From contig CM051521.1 in assembly GCA_028015205.1 (NCBI GenBank), forward strand, positions 95,642,513 to 95,706,512: a DNA stretch of 64,000 nt, in the 5' to 3' direction. Below are positions 44,776 to 55,320 of this stretch, one piece after another. The notes under the pieces are model-generated. The model saw only the letters and a list, made by a program, of their open reading frames with translations. It searched no databases and was not told the origin of the DNA. How positions within the stretch are numbered: the first letter of the stretch is position 1; each line of letters starts with the position of its first letter. The position numbers were made by a program, and so were the translations under genes. The stretch is from Mytilisepta virgata (taxonomy: Eukaryota; Mollusca; Bivalvia; Mytilida; Mytilidae).

Positions 44776-44914
44776 AAAGACAATTTGAATGACCGTGACT
44801 GTATTTTTATAAAAAGGTTATTTTTTATATTTCGTAAAATTTATTCTGAAAAGGGTGAAATTTATGATACTTTAAAAAGTTTAATCCCAGGTGGGACTAA
44901 ACCATGATTATGCC

Positions 44915-44922
44915 AATTTTTT
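44915..44922. repeat. Right target-site duplication of foldback element
   Basis: AATTTTTT, part of a run of nine T, immediately after the terminus ATTATGCC. It pairs with 38413-38420. Confidence 0.6.
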
Positions 44923-45180
44923 TTTAAAGAACTTAATTCTGGTAATACAAATACACAAGGTTCATCAAATTTCGGAAATAATGTTAACATTCAATCGCAT
45001 GAATTAAAAGACACTATTAATGTTCGTATCACAAAAGAAGAAATAAAAAAGTGTAAAGAATTTAAAGAATAATAAAGCTTCTGGTGTAGATTTGATTATT
45101 AGTATTAATGAATATATTAAATCTTCATATGATATTCTACTCGAAGTATATGTGCTTTTGTTTAATATGATATTTTTATC
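44923..45180 (+). pseudogene. LINE relic, part B: N-terminal RT region
   Basis: The frame resumes after the foldback as FKELNSGNTNTQGSSN, ITKEEIKKCKEF, then, after a one-base shift, NNKASGVDLIISINEYIK and LLEVYVLLFNMIFLS. N-K-A-S-G-x-D is the conserved RT entry motif of these LINEs. The sequence is cut at 45180 by the next insertion; the frame continues at 48080 with SGIVPESW. Confidence 0.78.
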
Positions 45181-45443
45181 CGCACTTTCGGATGAAAGTT
45201 CGTGTATATTGTCGTTACGGTCGTCCGTCCGTCCGTCACACTTTCTTGTGACGCAAACTCCTCCTTCACTTTTGAATTTTTACCATTTTTTTTGTGCCAT
45301 ATTGTTGTTACTGTAGAAGCGCAATAAGGTTTTTGAATTCCAAATTTTTAAAAGGGGACCTGGGAGGGACCAAAAAGGGCCAAATTATACAAAGAGCCTT
45401 GTGACGTGAACTCCTCTTTCACTTTTGAATTTAAACCATTTTT

Positions 45444-47362
45444 AGCTCACCTGGCCAAAGGCCATGTGAGCTATTGCCATCACTTGGCGTCCGTCGTCGT
45501 CGTCGTTAACAATTATGCAAAACTCTTCTTCTCTGAAATTACTTGACTAATTAGAACCAAACTTGGTATGAATGTTCCTTGGGGTACCCTGCATAGAACT
45601 GATGTGGGGATTTTTGATTCGTCGAAAAACATGGCCGCTGTTACTAAAAATAGAACATAGGGTCAAACAACAGTTTTTCGCAAATATCTCAAAAATCATT
45701 AGGTTATGGCAAATTCTGGCAGGTTGAAAGTGTTCAGCATGATGAGAGCTACCTGTGTGCTGATTTTTGTGAAAATCTGTCAACTGATGTTAGAGTTATT
45801 GCCCTTTTTGACATTTTTGGCTTTTTTTTATGTTATTATTTCAAAAATCTTCTTCTCTGAAACTACTATCCAAAATCAAATGAAACTTGGTAAGATTGTT
45901 CCTTGAGGTACCCTGCATAGGGGTCAAACAACAGTTTTTCGCAAATATCTCAAAAATCATTAGGTTACGGCAAATTCTGGCAGGTTGAAAGTGTTCAGCA
46001 TGATGAGAGCTACCTGTGTGCTGATTTTCGTGTTAGAGTTATCGCCCTTTTTTGACATTTTTGGCTTTTTTTTATGTTATTATTTCAAAAATCTTCTTCT
46101 TGAAACTACTATTCAAAATCAAATGAAACTTGGTAAGATTGTTCCTTAGGGTATCCTGCAAAAAGTTAATGCTTGGATTTTTGATTGGTCGAAAAACATG
46201 TCCGCCCTTACTAAAAATAGAACATAGGGGTCAAAATGCTAATTTTTGCTATTTTTTCCTGAATTATAGAAAGAAAATGAAGATGAAAGCTACTTTCAAG
46301 GTAAACATGGTATCCCGAGTTGAATGGTGATGATGAAAGTTTGTTTTGGACGGCCATTTTTAAAATGGCTGCCATTTTCCGCCATTTTTTACACTTGCTC
46401 AGATTTCAACAATATTTGGTTTTTAAAGTAAACATGGTATCCTTAGTGAATGGTGATGATGAGATTTTTTGTATGGAGCATCTATGGAAGGTCCTTTAGG
46501 AAATTTGCATAAATCTTCCCGGTCCGTGAAACAAAATGGCCGTCATGAGCATTTACATGTTCTGATTGGTCGAAATTTAAAAGTTCTTCTCCTCTGAAAC
46601 CGTAAAGCCAAATGAACTGATTTTTGGTATGGATGATCTATGGAAGGTCCTTTACAAAGTTTGCATAACTCATCATGGTCCGTGAAACAAAATGGCCGCC
46701 GTGAGCATTTACATGTTCTGACTGGTTGAAATGTAAAACTTCTCCTTACAAACCGTTAAGCCAAATGAACTGATTTTTGATATAGAACATCTATGGAAGG
46801 TCCTTTACAAAATTTGCATAAATCAGCCTGGTCCGTGAAACAAAATGGCTGCCATGAGCATTTACATGTTCTGATTGGTCAAAATATTAAGCTTCTTCTC
46901 CTCTGAAACCTTAAAGCCAAATGAACTGATCTTTGGTATGGAGCATCTATGGAAGGTCCTTTAGGAAGTTTGCATAAATCTTCCTGGTCCGTGAAACAAA
47001 ATGGCCGTCATGAGCATTTACATGTTCGGATTGGTCGAAATTTAAAAGTTCTTCTCCTTCGAAACCGTAAAGCCAAATGAACTGATTTTTGGTATGGAAC
47101 ATCTATGGAAGGTCCTTTACAAACTTTGCATAAATCTTTCTAGTCCGTGAAACAAAATTGCCACCAAAAACCTTTATATGTTCTGATCGGTCAAAATTTA
47201 AAACTTCTCCCCTGATACCGTTTGGCCAATGAACTTATACTTGGTATGAAGCATTTATAGAAGATCATTTACAAAGTTTCCAGAAATCAATCTAGTCTGT
47301 CAAATCAAAAGTTTGTGACTGCCAGGTGAGCGATACAGGCTCAGCCCACTGAGCCTCTTGTT
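45444..47362 (+). mobile_element. Complete AGCTCACCTG-family element (1.9 kb), nested
   Basis: The 5' stem-loop AGCTCACCTGGCC / GGCCATGTGAGCT is followed by GTCGTCGTCGTC. The 3' end has GCCAGGTGAGCGATACAGGC, then GGCTCagcccactGAGCC and CTCTTGTT. Its flanks, AACCATTTTT and ATTGTTGACATATTG, match the uninterrupted paralogous unit at 47605-47635 (ATCATTTTTATTATTGCCAT) with the same five T, so the insertion added no visible duplication. The second half has five ~140 bp units with TCTATGGAAGGTCCTTTA and GAAACAAAATGGCCG. Confidence 0.78.
46374..46405. other. Empty-site paralogue of the 4099-10038 insertion
   Basis: The continuous sequence GCCATTTTTTACACTTGCTC corresponds to the two flanks of the nested element at 4099-10038. 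It defines that insertion point to within the shared T run. Confidence 0.75.
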
Positions 47363-47773
47363 ATTGTTGACATATTGTTGGTTACCAACTGTAGATGCGC
47401 AATAAGGTTTTGGAATTCCAAATTTTTTAAAAGGGGGGAGGGACCAAAAAGGGCCGAAACAGAAAAAAGCATAGTTACTTAAATAACTATGTCATATTGT
47501 TGCTTGCTAACTGCAGATGCGCAAAAGGTTTTGGAATTCCAAATTTCTAAATGGGGGCCTGGGAGAGACCAAAATAGACAAAGAGCCTTGTGACATTTTT
47601 GAATTTAAATCATTTTTATTATTGCCATATTGTTGCTTACCAACTGTAGATGCACAATAAGGTTTTGGAATTCAAATATTTTTTAAAGGGGGTGGGAGGG
47701 ACCAAAAAGGGCCGAAACAGAAAAAGACCTTAATTACTAAAATTTGATCTAAAGAAAAAAAAATAAGAAATTT

Positions 47774-47845
47774 TGTTGATTTCGAAAAAGCATTTGATAT
47801 AATACGAAGAGCTGCATTATGGTATAAAATGATTATGGAAACTGT
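47774..47845 (+). pseudogene. Short duplicate of LINE RT motif A
   Basis: About 65 bp encode VDFEKAFDIIRRAALWYK, nearly the same as 48374-48445 of the LINE (VDFEKAFDTIRRDALWYK), exactly 600 bp apart. It sits within the non-coding stem-loop repeat and is flanked by repeat sequence on both sides, so it is a local patch and not part of the LINE frame. Confidence 0.75.
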
Positions 47846-48079
47846 AATGCTAAGCATGCTTTTATTTTGCATTTTCAGGATTTGAAGGGCCAAAAGGGGA
47901 AAAGAGGCCAAAAAGTTAGATTACACTAAAAGTGGGTTGTGATATATCCCTGCAAAGGTTATTTGTTACAGATGCAAACTGTAATGCAATGGAAATTGAA
48001 AATGTTAAGAATGTTTGTTTACAAATAAATGTGGGGTGCGGGTATAGCTGTCTTTCCGACAGCCCCTACCTCTAGTTTC

Positions 48080-48800
48080 TTCTGGAATTGTACCGGAATC
48101 TTGGGTTATTTGTATAATCAAGCCATTTTATAAGAATAAGGGTGATAAGTTTGACCCTAAAAATTATAGACCCATTACAATTGTAAGTTGTTTAGGCAAG
48201 TTATTCACATCAGTTCTTTGTAATCGACTTACTGATTTCTCAAATGAAATTTCTTTACTTACTGAAAACCAGTGAGGATTCAGAGCCGGTTATTCAACTT
48301 CTGATAGTATCTTTGATCTTCCTTCCTTTTTCGAAATATTAAAATTTAAAAAGAAAAAGCTCTTTTGCGCTTTCGTTGATTTCGAAAAAGCATTTGATAC
48401 AATACGGAGAGATGCATTATGGTATAAAACGATTATGAATAATATAAATGGTAAAAAATAATGCATAATATGTATGATAATATAAAATCTTGCTTATCAT
48501 ACAACGGCCAAATTTCAGATTATTTCCCAAGTAATAGACAAGGCGAAAACATAATTATATCCCTTCCTATTCTCTCTTTTCTTAAATGACTTTGAAAAGT
48601 TTTTTATACAGGAAAATTTAAAAGGGCTACAAAGTATATCATATGAAATGGAAACTAAATTAGATATCTTTGTTAAACTCTTCGCAATTTTATATGCCGA
48701 TGATACTGTACTACTGGCTGAATCAGCATGTGAATTACAATTATTGCTAGATAATTTTTATACATATTGTAGTAACAGGGAAATGAAAGTCAATACATAA
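48080..48800 (+). pseudogene. LINE relic, part C: RT palm with YADD
   Basis: Successive in-frame blocks read SGIVPESWVICIIKPFYKNK, NYRPITIVSCLGKLF, LLTENQ-stop-GFRAGYSTSD, FCAFVDFEKAFDTIRRD, then after frameshifts LFLNDFEKFF and ILYADDTVLLAESA with the catalytic YADD. Stops and frameshifts kill it. It is the continuation of parts A and B. The clade is Jockey/CR1/I-like; I cannot place it more finely. Confidence 0.82.
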
Positions 48801-48809
48801 AACAAAGAT

Positions 48810-51255
48810 TATGTTGTTTTCTATTTAGTTTATTATATTTTTTTCTTTCTTTAGTAATACATATATCATTATGGCAATTGGCTGTAATGTTGTATTATCA
48901 TGGGTTTGTCTTGCCTTTTGATTTCGATCTTACGGACTTTTTCCACTCTTTTCTCTCTTCGGTATTCTTTTCTCTCTTCGGTATTCTTTTCTCTCTTCGG
49001 TATTCTTTTGTCGATATTTATCATTGTTAAAATACTATGTTTGTTTGTGCGTATGTATGTTGTCAAAAAAATGCTTGACGAAACCACGAATAACATGTAC
49101 ATGTTTTAAAAACACGAAAAAGAATGGTGTTTTTGGTACACATACATGCACATGTCATGTAAGGTAAGGTTTGTGAAAAATGACGGCATAACTAATACGC
49201 ATATTTGTTGTTAAACTTTTGTTTTCCACTGAAACTTAGCATTCATTTAATTTCAAGATAAAGAACGTGCATGAGGCTGACAATCAGTTACGACCAAATA
49301 AAACTTTTTAGTTTGATCACAACTTGTTAACACTGAAATGCAAAATAATTTTTGTTGCGTAATTTTTTTTTCAGAAATGTTTAAAATTTAAATATCTGGT
49401 GAAAAACTGGTATATATATATATATTATGCATATCTATAAATTCAAGGTTTAAGTTAGAATTTTGAGTGAAAAGTTTAGGAAAAAAGTTTTACTACAAAA
49501 AAATTCTGGAATATTAGCAAAGATATAAATGTCATATTCTGCGGATTATAAAATTCTAACCACATAGTTTATAGAAATTATACAACTAAAAAGTGTTTGT
49601 CGATTACATCATGTGTCCCTACGTACCTATTCATTGATGAAAACTGATTAAATTGTTATGTGTTAGTTTCGAAGATGACCAATTGAAATCATGTTTTTAT
49701 TGTGTTTACATTATTTAAAAAGTGTCAAACGGGGAATCCGAGTAATTTCTGATAATTTATTTTTAGTCTTTAAATCGTTTTAATGTAACGATTACGAATT
49801 AAAGGTCCATACTAGATGGAAGTATTCTACTGAATACAAATTCGCCTCTCCCGTGAAACTGTTGCGATCGAAAACCTTTGATTTGCTGAACATGTACCTA
49901 TTAATGCAAATAATTCCAATTAAATCCCTTTAAAATTATTATTTCAAATTCTATAGAATACATTGTTTGCTTGAACTATGTGCACGGCTATATATATAGT
50001 ATGTGTTGAACCCGGGCTGTTGACCCAATTTATTCGCAATCAAAATAACTACATGCTCAAAATCAGCGCGTGATTCAATTTGGGTAAATTTTAAACTTAA
50101 TAAAACCTTTTTGATTGTTATTTGATACTATTCATTCATAGACTGTATTTATTTATAACACAATTAAGTAAATGATAAGCAGCCTCGATCTCAATTTAAA
50201 ATCTATAAATAGCACGTAGTGCATTTCATAGAGAAAATTAACAGGCTAATTAAGCACATAATTCCCCCCTTCATGCATCAAAAAACGTATACCGAGGGGT
50301 ACTATTCTACATTAAAATCTATTCACATGTAAATTTTCACGGCTAAATATGCAGCAGTTTTGCCAAACGACCGCGATAAAATTTGTGACGGAAAACATGG
50401 TACGATTACAATACTTCGCCTTTCCAAACACAGTTTGCAAATGTGCAAGAAGTTTCGAGAAGAAATATACCTTGGCCAACGAGAAATTATGAAATACAAA
50501 CGATAAAAGTTAGCCACAATAGGTATCGGAAAATGGCTTTTTGTCAATATTTACATATGTATTCTCATATTTTCAAGTTGCGAATTATATTACCATCTAC
50601 ATTTTTCGTAATTTGTGCATATTTTGTACGAATGCGATTGTTTTAAGGCACTTTTCTCTATGTTGTAATTTTTGTTAGTCTAGTTTAAACATATTTATTT
50701 AATTGCTTGTACGAGCTAGGAGATTGGACACGCGTTTTTACAACATTGTGGAAGTCCTCTCTCATAACATTTAATGATTAATTACAATAATCATCTCTAT
50801 AGTGAATTATATTTTTCAATTACATAAATTCAACCTGTCAGTCTTTTTTTGCTGTTCCCAAGCTCTTTTATTAAACAAACTCTTTTAAACTGATCCCCTT
50901 CTAGCCTTTCTTGACAGTATGAATATAAATTTTATGCATAGTCCTATTAAGATAATGCAAAAAAGTATAATTTTCCAGAACTGTTAATACAATTTCTTAT
51001 CAACGAAATTACATGTATAGAACAGTTTTTTTTTCATGCGTCATTTGCACCTCATTAGAAACATTTTTCGCAATACATATATTTGTAATATCACGTACGA
51101 CATGCGTATCTCGCTAACTATTGTTAACGATTTTTTCCACATGATAAACACAAATCTTTGAGAAAAAGTCAACTCATCAGTTTCTAATTCGAATGATGTG
51201 CTGCATGAAAAAACAGTATTTGTGAATTCAGATGCGGAGAGACTGTCAATATAGA
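48810..51255. other. Non-coding interval
   Basis: AT-rich. The only structure is a 19 bp tandem repeat, CTCTTCGGTATTCTTTTCT, three times at about 48953-49010, and a short (TA)n near 49410. No gene is supported. Confidence 0.5.
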
Positions 51256-51259
51256 CACT

Positions 51260-52180
51260 GAATTCAATTGGATTAACGCTGATAATGTCCTACCAAAGAT
51301 CATCTCTTTTGTCTCGTATAAAATCACAGGATACCAGTAAGTGTTCAACAATGTTCAAGAAGAACTTGCCACATTTGTCACATAGTAAAATTTCGTCTTC
51401 ATAACGTACTATAGAACATAAGTCGATAACATACCTGGCAGAAGCACGAAGTCCAGGAAAATGTTTTGCAATAGTCAGAATGAATATTTCTGAACATATC
51501 AAAGTCATTATCGTATGAGATCCGGTATGACCACAGTGATTCTTCGGTTGCCTTTATATGCTGGTTAACAATGACTGACCAAAGTTTTTTTTTCGAAGGA
51601 AAAGTACCAATATTTGCAAAATTCATAATATAATTTGTAATATTATACTTCATACATGTAGCTGTTTTATAAATGTCAGGTATAAAACTAAGTTGTTCCG
51701 GAACGCATCTATGTTTGAACTCCATTAGTCTGCTTATTATTCATTTTGGTAACGCAGAAAACTTCAACCTACATAGTCTACCAAAAAATAAACGTTTACA
51801 TTTGTTGATAAAGCTTTCAATTGAAAACCAACCAAGAAGACTTGTACATTTGTCAGACCGAGTTCGTTTCGGAAGTTTTTGGATGATTTTGCATACAAAT
51901 TTATGAGATCTTTCTAACATAGTAAGTTCTGTTTGAGTCAAATCGTCCAACAACTCACAGCCATAGAGGGCTTTGCTGTAACAAAGCTGAAGAATAATTT
52001 TGGAACATGTCAAAGGGTTTTAAAATTGAAGGATGGATTCCAGAATTGAGAACTGAAAGGGAGTTGCTCTCAAGATTGCTTGACACACTCTTTTTCTTCT
52101 TGGAATAGTGTAAGACGTTACTTTTGGTCGGGAAAACTTAAATGCCCAATTCTCACTATATGCCTGACAAATGTTAATAA
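51260..52180 (-). pseudogene. LINE relic (second element): C-terminal domain
   Basis: Reading from 52180 downward: NICQAYSENWAFKFSRPKV, then SKIILQLCYSKALYGCELL, MLERSHKFVCKIIQKLPKRT and KCTSLLGWFSIESFINKCKR. Further on, FPGLRASARYVIDLC precedes LLCDKCGKFFLNIVEHLLVSC, a CxxC-H-C zinc-knuckle-like motif at the C-terminus of many CR1/Jockey-like LINEs. Frames are broken at several points, for example around 51500 and 51730. Confidence 0.78.
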
Positions 52181-52490
52181 TTATAGTATAACTAATCTTG
52201 AAATGCGAATACCTAACAATCTACAACGAGTTACCGAACAACACATTAATTAGTGTTTTTCGGTCACGAGTTGTAGATTTTTGGTATTCGAATTTCAAGA
52301 TTAGTTATTCTGTTTATTACATTGAAATATTCCATGTATTCAGAAATTTATACGATAAAATACAAGGGATTATGTTTTTATATGATTACGCGTCGTTGGC
52401 GACGGTTTTTTTTACGTCACTTCCTAGAGTGAAATATGACTTTCGATTTCACTGGGTGAATTATCGATTTTGATTTCACTCGGGAATCCA
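52181..52490. mobile_element. Palindromic insertion inside the LINE RT
   Basis: A near-perfect 119 bp palindrome lies at 52189-52307, with arms starting TAACTAATCTTGAAATGCGA and ending CAAGATTAGTTA and a centre around ATTAATTAGTGTT. Next to it, 52430-52495 has GTGAAATatgactttcg and GATTTCACT repeats in both orientations. It separates LINE codons before NICQAY from those around the ADD motif, so it looks like a small inverted-repeat element inserted there. Confidence 0.65.
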
Positions 52491-53376
52491 GGTATTTCAC
52501 CACACTCGATGTAATAAGATATTGCATTCCTTTTTCTGTTGTTGATAGTAGAGCAATGTCGTCGGCCTGAACAGAACTGCTTACGCTGACATCTAGAAGA
52601 ACGCATCCCCACTTAGAATCTTCAATGTCACGTAAAAGATGATATGCCACCTTGGCGAACACCGCGCCTTAGTTCAAACCAACGAGACAGTCTATAAAAC
52701 ACAACTACGCATTCCATTGTACATTTCATCTATAAGCAACCATAAATCACTGGTAACTCCATATTTATGCAGCTTATATAGTAATGCATCATGACATACG
52801 GTGTCGAAAGCTTTAGTGCTATCTAACAACACAACAATAATGTCGCCGTTTCGTTCGATATAATGCCGAATCGGTTCTTGTAAGTTAAAAGAAGCGTGAA
52901 TACTTGATACTTCCTTTTGATATGCCATCTGAGATTGATGTGGAAACTTTATGTGTAAAGAGTCAAAACGAGAATACAGAGACTTTTCGAATATCTTAGC
53001 CATACAGCTTGGTAACGATATACCGCGGTACGAATTGGGATCAGTTTTGTTTTTGTTTCCAACCTTGAATAATAGTATAATAACACTAGTTATCTAATCT
53101 ATTAGTGTATAACGTATCTGTATAAATAGATTGAATAGATTACACATGTGTTTTTGCAACATATTTTACATGCTCATATGAAACGTTGTCTAAACCCGTA
53201 GATTTGTTGTTACATAAATGTTTACAAATTTCAAAAATTTTATCATACTCAAATGGAATGATCAGAGCTTTATTTTCGTTTTGCAATTTCCGTATATCAT
53301 CGACTTTTACAAACATTATGTTTGTTGAGTTCGTTAATTTACTGTCAAACTTAAATATGGATTCCAAATGGTCCAC
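52490..53376 (-). pseudogene. LINE relic (second element): RT domain
   Basis: From 53376 down: FEYDKIFEICKHLCNNKSTG with GLDNVSYEHVKY, then KIFEKSLYSRFDSL, SQMAYQKEVSSIHASFNL, VVLLDSTKAFDTVCHDALLY (palm motif A), and QADDIALLSTT, where the usual Tyr of YADD is Gln. Several frameshifts are present. The motif A wording differs clearly from the + strand LINE, so this is a different family. Confidence 0.82.
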
Positions 53377-53984
53377 CTATGGTTCGCATATTTCATTTTC
53401 ATTAGTATAAGTTTTTCCATTCAAATTCAATTGGCGACAAAATGTTTTCTGTTTACGTCTGCTTTTTAAGACCGACCATACATATCTCTGATCGTTATTG
53501 ATAGACTCTTCCATTCTGTTTTCAATGTTCATACTATGCTCATTGTAAGCTTTATCCATTTCATTTCTGAAAGTTCGTTTCGCATGTTTATATTCGATGA
53601 AGAAACGATCGATGTTGTCGTGTACTTTTCCTTTTTGTATCCATAAACTGTGCTTATTTAATATTGTTTTATGTGTTAAATCTACAATTTTCGTCCAATA
53701 TATACGGCTTTATGTGTTTCACAAAATGCTTATGTGGGAGGGTTTCCTTGTCTGCTTTTTGAACGACGTCTATAATAGTCTTATAGTACAGCTCGATATT
53801 TTCTTTGGTCGCTGGCTGTGAAGGCGTTTGAACAGATCATAAATTGTTCAATGAGAATAGTACACGCGACAGGTTTGTGAACAGAAACGTTGAATAAATT
53901 TCACCCGGAACAAATACGTTGTAAATATCCTGTATATTGTCATTATTTGTAAGTATATATTCAATCAATGTGGTAGGTCAATCT
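53377..53984 (-). pseudogene. LINE relic (second element): endonuclease-RT linker
   Basis: The reverse strand at 53377-53559 encodes AYNEHSMNIENRMEESINND and YVWSVLKSRRKQK, typical of the segment between endonuclease and RT. The remainder to 53984 is broken by stops and frameshifts but lies between two recognisable domains of the same element. Confidence 0.6.
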
Positions 53985-54560
53985 TCATAAGATTGAAATG
54001 TACATATGTAAACGTATTTTTGTTCCGGGTGGAATAATTTCACTAGTGGAAATCTTACTGTAAATAGTGAATGAATACCGTGGCCCACTTATGTTGCAAT
54101 TGAAATCGCCAAGAATGTACACTGTCCCATGAATCGAGTATGAGTTGTATATATCCATTAGGTACTGAAGTTCGTTTACGAATGCTTCATTAGATTGTGT
54201 AGTTCCTGGTAGGTATATAGATAGAAAAAATATACTAGGTACATTAGTTAGTTTCAATTCGATACCACAGATCCTACTGCTATCAATTACTAATTCTGAA
54301 ACGTACGGAGATAAAGTGTTTGACACTAAAATCGCAACACCTCCACGGGCAACATAACTGTATTTTTCAGGGCAGTATTCATCAGCGCATTTTCCAAATG
54401 ATAAATAGTTCTGTTTATCAATTGCATTTAGGAAATGGAATTGTGATTTTCGCAGACTGTGCTCTGATAAACAAAATACATCAATCTTATTATAATTTAA
54501 GAATTCCAATAGATAAGGTACGGCGGACATTATTCCGCGACAGTTTCAACATGCTATGTT
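53985..54560 (-). pseudogene. LINE relic (second element): AP-like endonuclease
   Basis: After NCRGIMSAVPYLLEFLN the frame gives KIDVFCLSEHSL, ARGGVAILVSN, IFFLSIYLPGT and VYILGDFNCNIS. ILGDFN is the conserved Mg-binding motif of the exonuclease-endonuclease-phosphatase fold that nicks target DNA in LINE retrotransposition. A stop codon precedes NCRG, and the C-terminal third is lost. Confidence 0.82.
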
Positions 54561-54589
54561 TAAAATCATTTATGGTTAATCGGTCTTTG

Positions 54590-55320
54590 TAGATATAAAA
54601 ACTGACCATGGCCATTCTTTCAGAAAAATGCCTTCGGGCCAAACGACGGATCCCGTATTAAGGTTTCACAGTGAGCGTCGATATTAAGTTGGTCGATTTG
54701 GTTTATCAAAGTATCTTAAATGCGTTACATGAACACTTCTTGTAGCGAGAAAGTGTCACATAGATTCTTCACACGCGTTGTGTTTGTCGATACCACCTAC
54801 ATTGTACGTAAAACCTAGAGACCCGTTGTCTCGTCTTTTTAACGAATCCACAGAATTTCTCAACAGTTGTGGGATTACACATCGGAGTTGGAAAATGCAC
54901 TTGTATGTTTGTCTTTTGTTCATTCTCAGTTATATTGTTGTATTGCTCATCGTATTATTTTCAGTTGAAGAAGTGGGTGCAGGGTTAACAACATCACTCT
55001 GTAAAGGTATGTTTCTAACTAAAACGAAAAAGTTCGTAACATCAGAGGATCTGACGTGTATTGCTTGTGATTCCGCTACATTTTCAGACAACTGAATATC
55101 GGAATGGTTATTAATGGACTTGGTAAGAGTCGGGTCTGTGGAACGGCTAAAATTGTCTATTTTACCAGAGTTGCTTGTTGACCTAGATTTACAAGCAGAT
55201 TTTGTTACATTGCTATAATCTAATGTATCAGCTGAAGTTTTAACTTGTTCAGATTTAGATTTGAGGATATCTACGTAAGATTTTGTAGACTTGTCAAGGA
55301 CCTTTGTCAACATATATTTG
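54590..55320 (-). pseudogene. Probable ORF1 region of the second LINE
   Basis: A 127-codon reverse-strand frame (54930-55313), rich in Ser, Thr, Lys and Asn (SKSEQVKTSADTLDYSNVTK), has no structured domain. Its place directly upstream of the endonuclease fits the C-terminal part of a LINE ORF1. No zinc knuckle is visible. Confidence 0.45.

Larger units (their letters stand above)
38421..44914. mobile_element. 6.5 kb foldback (long inverted repeat) element
   Basis: The ends GGCATTATCATGGTTTA (left) and, read from the other strand, GGCATAATCATGGTTTA (right) are terminal inverted repeats of about 40 bp, roughly 35 matching. Inside each end is a GTCCCACC palindromic module (38455-38690; 44525-44775). 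Then come inverted arms at about 38757-39695 and 43700-44440, and a central tandem array. The element interrupts a LINE reading frame (VEFF | KELNS), so it is a genuine insertion. An 8 bp duplication and GG-starting termini would fit Merlin-like or other 8 bp-TSD DNA transposons; no transposase is present, so it is non-autonomous and the superfamily is uncertain. Confidence 0.8.
45181..48079 (+). mobile_element. Stem-loop repeat (CCGCACTTTCGG family) inserted in the LINE
   Basis: The 5' end CGCACTTTCGGATGAAAGT forms a hairpin and is followed by GTCGTCCGTCCGTCCGTC. About 190 bp units (GCCATATTGTTG, GCAATAAGGTTTTGGAATTC, GGGAGGGACCAAAAAGGGCC) follow. The 3' end has GGGGTGCGGG, partner of the 5' CCGCAC, then the hairpin GCTGTCTTTCCGACAGC and CTCTAGTTTC. 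The LINE frame reads FLS|SGIV across it with no visible target duplication. It contains the nested element at 45444-47362 and a short RT-like patch at 47774-47845. Confidence 0.75.
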
